From Candidatus Daviesbacteria bacterium RIFCSPHIGHO2_02_FULL_39_12 (GTDB lineage Bacteria > Patescibacteriota > Microgenomatia > Daviesbacterales > UBA10151), in NCBI GenBank assembly GCA_001777055.1, contig MFCX01000026.1:1-19312 (forward strand): a stretch of 19,312 nucleotides of DNA, read 5' to 3'. The translations under genes were made by a program, and so were the position numbers. The stretch's first letter is position 1. Each line of letters starts with the position of its first letter. This document shows, piece by piece, positions 6,684-14,446 of this stretch. The notes beneath the pieces are model-generated. The model was given only the letters and a program-made list of their open reading frames with translations. It did not search any database and was not told where the DNA came from.

Positions 6684-9119
6684 ATGAATAAAGTTATTAC
6701 TAAAGAAATTGATCTTAATGGTCGTAAATTACGTTTAGAAACAGGCAGGCTGGCTCTGCAATCAGATGCTGCAGTCCTCGTGTCATGGGGAGAAACAGTG
6801 ATTTTGGCAACAGTAGCCACCCAGCCTCTTACTGAAGATATAGGTTATTTTCCTCTTTCAGTGGAATACGTAGAAAAACATTATGCCGGAGGAAGAATTT
6901 CCTCTTCTAGATTTATCAAAAGAGAAACCAGACCTACAGATGAAGCAGTTTTGACAGGTAGATTAATCGATCGCTCCATCCGTCCTCTTTTCCCTAAAGA
7001 ATTCAAGATGCACGAAGTTCAGGTAATTCTAACAGTCTTATCAGTAGATCAAGCCAATGACCCGGATATCGTTGGTTTAATTGGTGCATCCGCAGCCTTA
7101 TCTATTTCTTCAGTGCCTTGGAATGGACCAATTGCCGGAGTCAGGGTAGGAAAAAAGATGGGTAGTTTGGTAGTTAATCCCACGATGGATGAGACGGAGC
7201 ATTTAGATATGGATTTGTTAGTAGCTGCCGGTAAAGAAAAAGTGGTGATGATAGAAACCGGCGCAAAGCAAGTTAACGAGGATTTAGTGTTTGAAGGTAT
7301 TAAAGAAGCGCACGTTCAAGCTCAGCCCATTCTCGTCTTGATTGAGGAATTTGCAAAAGAGGCAGGCAGACAAAAGCAAGCTTATTCTAATTTGGCTGAA
7401 GAAGTGGAAGAGGCTCTTTTGAAAGAGGTATCTGCTATTACCAAAGACAGGATTGAAAAAGCCCTGTTTGATAATGAGCATCCCTGGCATGAAGCTACAG
7501 GCGATTTGATTAAAAAAGAATTGGCTGTTCAGTATGCTGAGACTTTAACCCCGCAAATCGTTTCCGGCATTTTTGACAAAATGGCCAAAGAAATTTTACA
7601 TGAAACCGTATTGAAGAAGGGTAAGCGGGTTGATGGCCGGGCAATGGATGAAATCAGGCCGGTTAATATTGAGGTGGGAATTTTACCGAGAACTCACGGT
7701 AGCGCCCTGTTTCAACGGGGCGACACTCAGGTCTTATCGGTGGTTACCTTAGGTGCTCCGTCTTTGCAACAAACTTTGGATGGGATGGAAGGTGAAAGAC
7801 AAAAAAGATTTATGCATCATTACAACATGAGTATTAATCCGTTTTCTGTCGGAGAAGTGAAAAGGCTTGGTGCCCCTAATAGAAGAGACATTGGGCATGG
7901 AGCTTTGGCAGAAAAATCTGTAGCGGCAGTTATACCTTTGGAAGACCAGTTCCCTTATGCTATCAGGGTAGTATCAGAAGTTTTAGCTGCTAATGCTTCT
8001 ACTTCCATGGCCTCTGTTTGCGCTACCACCTTGGCCTTGCTTAATGCAGGTGTACCTTTAGTTGAACCGGTAGCTGGAATTGCCTTAGGACTTTTTTCTG
8101 ATCCTTCGACAAGCTCAGGACAAGGGAAAGTACAGGTGGTTACAGACATGAGGGCAGTGGAAGATTTTTACGGTGAGATGGATTTTAAAGTGTCAGGCAC
8201 CAAAAATGGCATTACTGCTATTCAAATGGATACTAAGCTTGACGGTTTAACTTTTGATATTATCAAAACAGCTTTAGAAATGGGTAAAAAAGCCAGACTG
8301 GAGATTTTGGATAAGATAAATGAAGCAATCCCCGCTGTCGGGCCGCTTTCTCCGCACGCTCCCAGGGTAGAAATATTGCATATTAAACCGGAAGAAATAG
8401 GATTACTTATTGGCACCGGCGGAAAAACAATCAATTCCATTATTTCCAAAACCGGCGCTCAGATTGATATAGAAGATGACGGCACAGTTATGGTGTCCGG
8501 CACTAATTCTGAGGGTGTAGATGCAGCTATTGCTTCGGTTCAAGGAATGTTTAAGTCGTTTAATGTAGGAGATGAGTTAACAGGTAAAGTCGTCAGGCTG
8601 GCTCCCTTTGGAGCATTCGTGGAAATAGCTCCCGGCAAAGACGGTTTGGTGCATATTTCCCAGATGGCTCCTACCCATGTTGACAGACCGGAAGATATAG
8701 TCTCAGAAGGACAGGAAGTTAAAGTAAGAGTAACCGATGTATCGCCTGATGGGAAAATTGGTTTGTCAATGCTTTTCGGAGCAGATGTTAAACCTGAAAC
8801 AGAAGGCTCGCCTCGCCCGCGCTTTAGCGAAGCGGGAAGGCCTGCTGCCGGTGGTTTTAGAAGGGGTGTATTTAGCCGGGAAGATAGAGGCGAATCGGGT
8901 TCGCCTCGCCCGCGCTTTGGTGAAGCAGGAAGGCGGCCGTTTGAAGACAGATCGCGCGGTGGTGGATTTGGTGACCGACCTAGATTTGAAAGAAGAGGCG
9001 GGTTTGGCTCGCCTCGCTTCGCGGGCGGAGCGGGTTCAAGAGGTGGTCCAGGCCGCTCCGGAGGTTTTGGTTCAAGAGGCGGAAGAGATCGGGGAGGACG
9101 CGGCGGGTTTGGAAGATAG
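6684..9119 (+). CDS. pnp: Polyribonucleotide nucleotidyltransferase (PNPase)
   Basis: An 811-aa trimeric 3'-5' exoribonuclease that degrades RNA with phosphate to nucleoside diphosphates. Domain order is a first RNase PH-like domain, a helical linker, a second catalytic RNase PH domain (GKRVDGRAMDEIRPV to GITAIQMDTKLDG), KH near 570-620 with IGTGGKTI, S1 near 632-700 (GKVVRLAPFGAFVEI), and an RG-rich tail from about 725. The catalytic Asp region is conserved. Two oddities are visible. Residues 473-481 (DPSTSSGQG) are an extra loop encoded by a palindromic repeat. The tail contains near-duplicate GSPRPRF blocks encoded by 36-bp repeats, ending in RGG runs. The tail probably binds RNA. No Shine-Dalgarno precedes the ATG; MNKVITKE fits the family start. 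Confidence 0.97.
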   Translation: MNKVITKEIDLNGRKLRLETGRLALQSDAAVLVSWGETVILATVATQPLTEDIGYFPLSVEYVEKHYAGGRISSSRFIKRETRPTDEAVLTGRLIDRSIRPLFPKEFKMHEVQVILTVLSVDQANDPDIVGLIGASAALSISSVPWNGPIAGVRVGKKMGSLVVNPTMDETEHLDMDLLVAAGKEKVVMIETGAKQVNEDLVFEGIKEAHVQAQPILVLIEEFAKEAGRQKQAYSNLAEEVEEALLKEVSAITKDRIEKALFDNEHPWHEATGDLIKKELAVQYAETLTPQIVSGIFDKMAKEILHETVLKKGKRVDGRAMDEIRPVNIEVGILPRTHGSALFQRGDTQVLSVVTLGAPSLQQTLDGMEGERQKRFMHHYNMSINPFSVGEVKRLGAPNRRDIGHGALAEKSVAAVIPLEDQFPYAIRVVSEVLAANASTSMASVCATTLALLNAGVPLVEPVAGIALGLFSDPSTSSGQGKVQVVTDMRAVEDFYGEMDFKVSGTKNGITAIQMDTKLDGLTFDIIKTALEMGKKARLEILDKINEAIPAVGPLSPHAPRVEILHIKPEEIGLLIGTGGKTINSIISKTGAQIDIEDDGTVMVSGTNSEGVDAAIASVQGMFKSFNVGDELTGKVVRLAPFGAFVEIAPGKDGLVHISQMAPTHVDRPEDIVSEGQEVKVRVTDVSPDGKIGLSMLFGADVKPETEGSPRPRFSEAGRPAAGGFRRGVFSREDRGESGSPRPRFGEAGRRPFEDRSRGGGFGDRPRFERRGGFGSPRFAGGAGSRGGPGRSGGFGSRGGRDRGGRGGFGR
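8102..8120 (+). repeat. Palindromic repeat inserted in frame within pnp
   Basis: TCCTTCGACAAGCTCAGGA is a widespread type of interspersed bacterial repeat (CCTTCGACAAGCTCAGG-like). It falls where ordinary PNPases have a short turn before the V-x-T-D-x-x-x-x-E-D strand. Read in the gene frame it adds the peptide DPSTSSGQG. The match to the repeat type is from general knowledge; the extra residues are visible against the normal family length. Confidence 0.65.
8805..9017 (+). repeat. GC-rich repeats encoding the PNPase tail
   Basis: Two 36-bp near copies (8805-8840 and 8898-8933, 4 differences by eye) each encode GSPRPRF-x-EAGR. A third partial copy (9006-9017, GGCTCGCCTCGC) encodes GSPRF. The core CCCGCGCTT..AAGCGGG is partly palindromic. 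Local GC is far above the rest of the gene, which points to repeat insertion rather than gradual drift. Confidence 0.65.
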
Positions 9120-9121
9120 GG

Positions 9122-9127
9122 TATAAT
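9122..9127 (+). promoter_or_regulatory. Possible internal promoter -10 between pnp and the AAA+ gene
   Basis: A perfect TATAAT begins 2 nt after the pnp stop and ends 15 nt before the ATG at 9143, giving a leader of about 9 nt. The upstream sequence is GC-rich with no -35, so this may be chance; the gene can also be read through from pnp. Confidence 0.35.
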
Positions 9128-9142
9128 GAACTACAAACCAAT

Positions 9143-10177
9143 ATGGATCCTGCCAAAACTGGAGTTGAAGAGTTAAAAATAAAAGTTTCCCAAGTTAAGT
9201 TACCTGCTGAAGTTTCAGAGAAACTCAATAATTTACTAAGTTTTTCAATGTCCGGTACAGAGTTTAGCAGTTTGGCAGCTTATGTTGATTTTATTACCTG
9301 TCTACCCTTTGGGAAAAATTCTCAAGATATTTTGGATATTAACAGGGCCAAGCAAATTTTAGATAAAAACCACTACGGGCTTGCGGTAGTAAAAAATAGA
9401 ATTCTAGAATACCTGTCAATTTTGATCTTGCATAAACAAAAAGCAAACTTGGATAACTTCCATGCTCCAATTTTAGCCTTTATTGGTTTAGTCGGCACCG
9501 GTAAAACATCTTTGTCTTATTCTATCGCAGAATCCTTAGGCAGACCAATTATCAGAATTCCTTTTGGTGGCTTAGGAGATCCGGACAGTTTACGCGGTCA
9601 ATCACGTCTGAAGCCGGATGCTGAACCAGGTCAAATACTCAAAGCCATCAAAACAGCCAAAGTCTCTAATCCTGTTATACTTTTGGATGAAATAGACAGG
9701 GTAGATCAGGAATATAGGGTGGATATAATGGGAGTGTTAGTAGAACTTTTAGATCCCGCTCAAAATCAATCCTTTGTTGATCATTATTTGGATTTTCCGT
9801 GTGATTTATCACAGGTGTTATTTATTGCCACCGCCAATAATACCGGGAATATTGCAACGGCAGTAATGGATAGATTGGAACCAATTCAAATGCCGGCATA
9901 TTCTGATGAGGGAAAAGCTACCATTGGCAAAAGATATCTTTTACCAAAAGCTATAGAGGAGGCGGGTATAGATAGCAGTATATTGACCATTGAGGAGTCT
10001 CTTTGGCCTCAAATTATCCGTCCTTTAGGTTTTGATGCCGGTATTAGGTCACTATCTAGAACTATCCAAACAATTTGCAGAAAAGTTGCTAAAAAGGTAG
10101 TAGAAGGGGAACAAGGACCATTTACTATTAATGCCCAAAATTTGGGAGAATATTTGGGAGCATATGAAAACATTTAG
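9143..10177 (+). CDS. Lon-type AAA+ ATPase without protease domain
   Basis: This 344-aa protein matches the end of the Lon N-region and the whole AAA+ module. It has ILDKNHYGLAVVKNRILEYL (71-90), Walker A GLVGTGKT (115-122), Walker B LLDEID (180-185), ELLDPAQNQSFVDHYLD, sensor-1 ATANN, arginine finger R244 in DRLE, and sensor-2 GIRSLSRT (301-308). It stops at NLGEYLGAYENI, where Lon proteins pass into the Ser-Lys protease domain; no protease segment follows in any frame because rnj begins there. ATPase residues look intact. At the substrate pore loop, where Lon has RTYIGAMPG, this protein has RLKPDAEPG, so the gripping Tyr is Lys157. The spacing is 23 nt after pnp, with a 14-nt overlap into rnj. 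A non-proteolytic remodelling ATPase is the best reading; its substrate is unknown. Naming it Lon protease would be misleading. Confidence 0.85.
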   Translation: MDPAKTGVEELKIKVSQVKLPAEVSEKLNNLLSFSMSGTEFSSLAAYVDFITCLPFGKNSQDILDINRAKQILDKNHYGLAVVKNRILEYLSILILHKQKANLDNFHAPILAFIGLVGTGKTSLSYSIAESLGRPIIRIPFGGLGDPDSLRGQSRLKPDAEPGQILKAIKTAKVSNPVILLDEIDRVDQEYRVDIMGVLVELLDPAQNQSFVDHYLDFPCDLSQVLFIATANNTGNIATAVMDRLEPIQMPAYSDEGKATIGKRYLLPKAIEEAGIDSSILTIEESLWPQIIRPLGFDAGIRSLSRTIQTICRKVAKKVVEGEQGPFTINAQNLGEYLGAYENI

Positions 10178-11852
10178 ACCATTCGAGAAAATAAACAATA
10201 ATCAGTCATTAAAACTTATTCCACTTGGTGGCGTCGGTGATGTCACCAAAAATATGTATGTATATGAATTTGGTGATGATATTGTGATTGTCGATTGTGG
10301 AGTAGGTTTTCCTGATGAGGGTATGCCGGGAGTGGATTTAGTTATCCCGGATATTTCTTATCTAAAAACTAAAGTGGATAACATTCGGGGAATTATCATA
10401 ACCCATGGTCATGATGATCATATTGGCGGACTTCCCTATATTTGGCCAGAGCTACAAGTGCCGATTTATACTCAAAAATTAACAGCCGGTTTTATCAGGA
10501 GCAAATTTACTGAACATAATTTACCTAAAAATAAAATTGTGGAGGTCAAAATTGATCAAAATTTGGACTTGGGAAATTTTAAGCTGTCATTTTATCAGGT
10601 GTCCCATTCCGTGCCGGATTCCATGGGTATAGTTTTAAAAACGCCAATTGGCGCTATTATTCATCAGGCGGATTTCAAAATCGATTGGACTCCGGTATCC
10701 GGTCAAGTGACAGATGTAGCCACAGTAGCCTCATTGGGTAAAGAAGGAGTATTGCTGTTGTTGATTGATTGTTTAAGGGTGGAAAAGCCGGGATTTAACA
10801 GGTCGGAAAAAACAATTAAGGACTCATTTGAAAAAGCAGCTTTGGAAACAACAGGTAAAGTCTTAATTACTATGACTTCATCGAATGTCTCAAGGATGCA
10901 ACAGGCTATTAATGCGGCAGTTAGATTAGGCAGAAAAGTGGCAGTGGTGGGGCGTTCATTTGAAAATAATTTTCAAATTGCCATGGATCTGGGATATTTA
11001 CACGTCCCGTCGGGAATAGTCATTGCCCCGGATGCAATTTCTTCTTTCGAGGCAAACAAAGTTTTGGTGTTAATTGCCGGCTCTCAAGGTCAATCCGATT
11101 CTTCTTTATCAAGAGCCGCCAACGGAGAACATAAACAGGTGAAACTTAAGGAGGGAGATAGTGTAATTTTTTCAGCAGACCCAATTCCTTCTACAGAATC
11201 TGCCCAAAATGCCTTAATTGATTTGCTATCAAGATTTGGGGTCAAAGTTTATTATTCAGCCATCAACTCTGAGCTCCATGTAAGCGGACATGCAGCCTTG
11301 GAGGAATTAAGGTTAATGGTGAATTTAATTAAGCCTAAATTTTTGTTTCCTATAGGCGGGACTTTTAAGCATATGAAAGTATTTTCCCAAATGGCCCAGG
11401 ATATGAATTATAAAAAAGATCAAATACTAGAGGTAGAAAATGGAGATATTTTAGAAGTAAGAAAAGACCACATAAAATTGTCTGGTAATATAGATGTGCA
11501 AAATGTCTATGTTGATGGATTGGGGATAGGTGATGTAGGACATGTAATTTTAAGGGATAGGCAAAAAATGAGTGAAGAAGGAGTGGTTGTGGTGGTAGTG
11601 TCTGTTGATCAGCATACCGGAAAACTTATATCCGATGTTGATATTATCTCAAGGGGATTTGTTTTTGAAGAAATGGCCAAAGAAATTTTGGATGAAGCAA
11701 AACAGGTGGTTAAAGACACTTTGGAAAGACATACCCATAAATCCAGCGACTGGCGGTTTACCAGAAAAATCATAGAAGACGGCTTGGAGAAGTTTTTGTA
11801 TGGAGCTACTCAGCGCAGACCCTTGGTATTGCCGGTGGTAGTGGAGGTATAA
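10164..11852 (+). CDS. rnj: RNase J-like metallo-beta-lactamase/beta-CASP ribonuclease
   Basis: From the ATG at 10164 this is 562 aa. RNase J enzymes are dual 5'-3' exonucleases and endonucleases that start mRNA decay and rRNA maturation. The metallo-beta-lactamase signature is intact: H81, H83, D85, H86 (HGHDDHIGG), H148 in SHSVPDS and D170 in HQADFK. The beta-CASP part has GRSFENN, GSQGQ, SRAANGEHK and H376 in HVSGHA. The last expected metal-site His, in PVHGE of typical enzymes, is replaced: here the segment reads FPIGGTFKHM with Gly398. The C-terminal domain (from about 450) is present. I prefer 10164 over the ATG at 10131 because GGGAG lies just before it and LKLIPLGGVGD then starts at a normal distance. 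It overlaps the AAA+ gene by 14 nt and abuts ftsK. Confidence 0.92.
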   Translation: MKTFRPFEKINNNQSLKLIPLGGVGDVTKNMYVYEFGDDIVIVDCGVGFPDEGMPGVDLVIPDISYLKTKVDNIRGIIITHGHDDHIGGLPYIWPELQVPIYTQKLTAGFIRSKFTEHNLPKNKIVEVKIDQNLDLGNFKLSFYQVSHSVPDSMGIVLKTPIGAIIHQADFKIDWTPVSGQVTDVATVASLGKEGVLLLLIDCLRVEKPGFNRSEKTIKDSFEKAALETTGKVLITMTSSNVSRMQQAINAAVRLGRKVAVVGRSFENNFQIAMDLGYLHVPSGIVIAPDAISSFEANKVLVLIAGSQGQSDSSLSRAANGEHKQVKLKEGDSVIFSADPIPSTESAQNALIDLLSRFGVKVYYSAINSELHVSGHAALEELRLMVNLIKPKFLFPIGGTFKHMKVFSQMAQDMNYKKDQILEVENGDILEVRKDHIKLSGNIDVQNVYVDGLGIGDVGHVILRDRQKMSEEGVVVVVVSVDQHTGKLISDVDIISRGFVFEEMAKEILDEAKQVVKDTLERHTHKSSDWRFTRKIIEDGLEKFLYGATQRRPLVLPVVVEV

Positions 11853-13949
11853 ATGTCCCGAAGAAGATCTATTTATAAGCTGCCTAAGCTTAGATTAAGA
11901 CAAAGAACGATTGCTACTGTTGGATCACTGATTGCTTTAGTTTTGGCTGTTATTTCAGCGGTTGCTTTACTTACGCATTCCCCAACTCTTTCCTTTTGGA
12001 GAGATTTTTTAAGAGAAACTTTAGGTTGGATGAGCCTTGCTGCTCCAATAATTTTTTTACTTTCCGCCTTAGTCTTATCTCAGGCAAAATGGAAGTTTGC
12101 CCAGACTAATGTGTTGTTAGGTTTTATTTTGATAGTACTATCTATGGCAGGACTCACCGCCGCTTTAAGATATGAAAAAGCCGGATCAATTGGTCAAATA
12201 TTTTGGACGGAACTTTCTTCATTTGTGACTATAATAGGCGCGGGAATACTAATGGTAATTTTATTTTTAGTGGGACTGGTGGTTTTTTTAAATACCTCAT
12301 TGGATCAAATTTTCCAAATCTTTGTTTGGATGTTTGGGTTAGTAAAAGATTTTTCAAGGCTAATATTCAAAAAGCAGCGTACCTTTGAGGCAAAACATAT
12401 CCCTATTAAAGTGTCGGGAGTTGAAGAAAAGCCCCAAGTTAGACCGACCTTGCCTACTAAAGAACCGATTATTGCCGACGCGCTGGTACAAAACGTGGCA
12501 GGTCAAACTAAGGTGTGGAAATACCCTCCTTTAAGCTTGCTTTCGGATAAGGTGGGAACAGCAGCAGACAGGGGGGATGTGAAAAGAAGCGCTTCAATTA
12601 TAGAAAAGACTTTGGACTCTTTTGGTATACAGGCCAGAGTAGCAGAAGTCAACGGAGGACCGGCAGTCACCCAATATGCCTTGGAAATTTCTGCCGGCAC
12701 CAAGATTTCCAAGATTGCCAATTTGCAACATGATATAGCTTTGGCATTGGCTACTCCAACCGGCACTGTCAGGATAGAGGCGCCAATTCCGGGAAAGTCT
12801 CTGGTAGGAATAGAGGTACCCAACAGATCTTTAGAGATCGTTGGGCTAAAACAAGTTTTAGCCTCAGAGGACATGCGCAGACATAAAAGCAAATTGGCCG
12901 TAGCTTTGGGCCGCGATACGTCTTCAAAAGCCATGGTGGTAGATTTGGACCGGATGCCCCACTGTTTGATTGCCGGTACTACAGGATCCGGTAAATCGAT
13001 TTTATTAAACTCCTTTATTACCTCGCTGCTTTTCAGGAACTCGCCTGATGAATTAAAGTTAATCTTGATTGATCCAAAAAGGGTGGAATTGACAAATTAT
13101 AACGGTATTCCCCATCTGTTAACCCCGGTCATCACAGAACCGGAGAAAATTTTGTCATCTTTAAAGTGGGCAATGGCAGAAATGGACAGACGTTATAAAT
13201 TATTCCAGTCGGTCGGCGTGAGGAATATTAGCGCTTACAATGAGATGTCAGGGTTTCAAGCCTTGCCTTATATAATTATTATCGTTGATGAATTGGCTGA
13301 TTTGATGATGTTTGCCCCGGTGGAAATAGAGGATGCTATTACCAGAATCGCTCAACTGGCCAGAGCCACCGGCATACATTTGGTAGTGGCAACACAAAGG
13401 CCGTCAGTTGATGTGATTACCGGACTGATTAAAGCCAATATTCCTTGCAGAATTGCTTTTAATGTTTCATCAATGATTGATTCAAGGGTGATTTTAGATG
13501 GGCCGGGAGCAGAGAAATTATTAGGCAGAGGAGATATGTTGTTCTTGCCGCCGGATGCTTCAAAGCCTATCCGTATTCAGGGAGTTTATGTGCAGGATAC
13601 CGAGATAAATAATTTAATTAAATATCTTAAAGCTCTAGGCATCGCGCCGGAATATACTGCTGAAGTTATTCAAATGCCATTAGGCAGATGGGGCGGCAAG
13701 GGAGGAAACGGCTCGGATAAAGATGAATTATTCGAAGATGCAGTCAGGACTATTTGCCAATACGACAGGGCGTCAGCCTCACTCCTTCAGAGAAGGTTGA
13801 AGGTTGGTTATGCCAGGGCTGCCAGGATTTTGGATGAACTTGAATCAGCAGGCATTGTAGGACCCGGTGAGGGTTCTAAGCCTCGGGATGTTCTAGTTAG
13901 AAATGCTGAAGATTACTTTGCCGCCCAAGCAGGAGAGCATACTGGATAA
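11853..13949 (+). CDS. ftsK: FtsK/SpoIIIE-family DNA translocase
   Basis: A 698-aa membrane-anchored hexameric motor that pumps chromosomal DNA through the division septum. The N-terminus has about four hydrophobic segments (near 20-41, 58-76, 87-105 and 116-147), followed by a linker to about 210. The motor has the beta-domain segment PGKSLVGIEVPN, Walker A GTTGSGKS near 375-382, LILIDPKRVELTNY, Walker B IIIIVDELADL near 473-484, and ATQRPSVDVITGLIK. The C-terminal winged-helix gamma domain (about 624-690, LQRRLKVGYARAARILDELE) would read the polar KOPS-like sequences that direct pumping and activate XerCD. The start ATG follows the rnj stop without a gap and has a strong GGAGGT (11843-11848), so it is translationally tied to rnj. 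Length and motifs are normal. Confidence 0.96.
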   Translation: MSRRRSIYKLPKLRLRQRTIATVGSLIALVLAVISAVALLTHSPTLSFWRDFLRETLGWMSLAAPIIFLLSALVLSQAKWKFAQTNVLLGFILIVLSMAGLTAALRYEKAGSIGQIFWTELSSFVTIIGAGILMVILFLVGLVVFLNTSLDQIFQIFVWMFGLVKDFSRLIFKKQRTFEAKHIPIKVSGVEEKPQVRPTLPTKEPIIADALVQNVAGQTKVWKYPPLSLLSDKVGTAADRGDVKRSASIIEKTLDSFGIQARVAEVNGGPAVTQYALEISAGTKISKIANLQHDIALALATPTGTVRIEAPIPGKSLVGIEVPNRSLEIVGLKQVLASEDMRRHKSKLAVALGRDTSSKAMVVDLDRMPHCLIAGTTGSGKSILLNSFITSLLFRNSPDELKLILIDPKRVELTNYNGIPHLLTPVITEPEKILSSLKWAMAEMDRRYKLFQSVGVRNISAYNEMSGFQALPYIIIIVDELADLMMFAPVEIEDAITRIAQLARATGIHLVVATQRPSVDVITGLIKANIPCRIAFNVSSMIDSRVILDGPGAEKLLGRGDMLFLPPDASKPIRIQGVYVQDTEINNLIKYLKALGIAPEYTAEVIQMPLGRWGGKGGNGSDKDELFEDAVRTICQYDRASASLLQRRLKVGYARAARILDELESAGIVGPGEGSKPRDVLVRNAEDYFAAQAGEHTG

Positions 13950-14059
13950 TTTACAAAAGTAATACAATGTCAGTATTTCCCCTAACTCCATCTGTTAGAT
14001 TGGAGGTCTGGTAAAGTTATATATTGCTGCTATAGTAATGATTGTTGTATAATTTATTC
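13950..14059 (+). promoter_or_regulatory. ftsK downstream hairpin and leaderless promoter of the next unit
   Basis: CTCCATCT-gtt-AGA-t-TGGAG (13986-14005) forms an 8-bp stem with one bulge but no T-tract, so it is at most a weak terminator. TTGCTG (14024-14029) and a perfect TATAAT (14048-14053) are spaced 18 bp. The -10 ends 6 nt before the ATG at 14060, so the message would begin at its start codon. Confidence 0.6.
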
Positions 14060-14446
14060 ATGTCAGGAAAAACAATTGCTACAATATATTTTTATCTGAT
14101 TTCCGCCGTGTCTCTAGCTTTAATTATTATTGGTGTTTTTAACGGGGTAAATTTTATTATCAATTCTACCCAATACGATAAGTATCCGACAAGATATGGA
14201 TTGGTACGAGATTGCTCCGTTTATCCTATGCCGTATAAAGTTGCCATACCGGCTGACCGCGGAGAAATAGTCACTCCATTAGATGAGGAGCAAAAGCAAC
14301 AAAAGGAGCGGTGCGAAAAACAAATTGAGGCAGACAGCAAACAACATCACATAGAGGATATTAAAAATACCATAACCTTTACCTTAGCGGGAATAATCTT
14401 ATTTGTAATTCATTTCCCCCTCGCCCTCAAAAATTCTCAGTCATGA
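14060..14446 (+). CDS. Small two-TM membrane protein of unknown function
   Basis: This 128-aa protein has a hydrophobic segment near residues 7-29 (IYFYLISAVSLALIIIGVF), an extracytoplasmic or loop region with two cysteines and a charged helix (EEQKQQKERCEKQIEADSKQ), and a second segment near 103-122 (ITFTLAGIILFVIHFPLAL). I do not recognise a family. An upstream TTG at 14042 is in frame, but the -10 box overlaps that region, so the ATG at 14060 is the better start. Its end overlaps the ATG of the TsaC gene by 4 nt (ATGA, 14443-14446), so the two are probably co-translated; that does not by itself imply a shared function. Confidence 0.75.
   Translation: MSGKTIATIYFYLISAVSLALIIIGVFNGVNFIINSTQYDKYPTRYGLVRDCSVYPMPYKVAIPADRGEIVTPLDEEQKQQKERCEKQIEADSKQHHIEDIKNTITFTLAGIILFVIHFPLALKNSQS

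Noticed and set aside
8737..9126. A 129-codon open frame overlapping the pnp 3' end
   Set aside because: It exists because the GC-rich repeats of the pnp tail are open in more than one frame; pnp is clearly the coded frame (KH, S1, RGG), and the alternative protein is a low-complexity Leu/Ala/Arg/Glu string.
10131..10163. Alternative upstream start for rnj
   Set aside because: It would overlap the AAA+ gene by 47 nt and add 11 residues that are just the out-of-frame reading of that gene's end; the ATG at 10164 has GGGAG close by.
9143..10177. Calling the gene a Lon protease
   Set aside because: The Ser-Lys protease domain is absent, and the following DNA encodes RNase J from its first codons.
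12503..12934. A 143-codon open frame on the minus strand inside ftsK
   Set aside because: It lies wholly within conserved motor sequence of ftsK and has no promoter, ribosome site or recognisable motif.
14042..14059. TTG start for the two-TM gene
   Set aside because: The TATAAT box at 14048-14053 lies inside this extension, so the transcript would begin after it.
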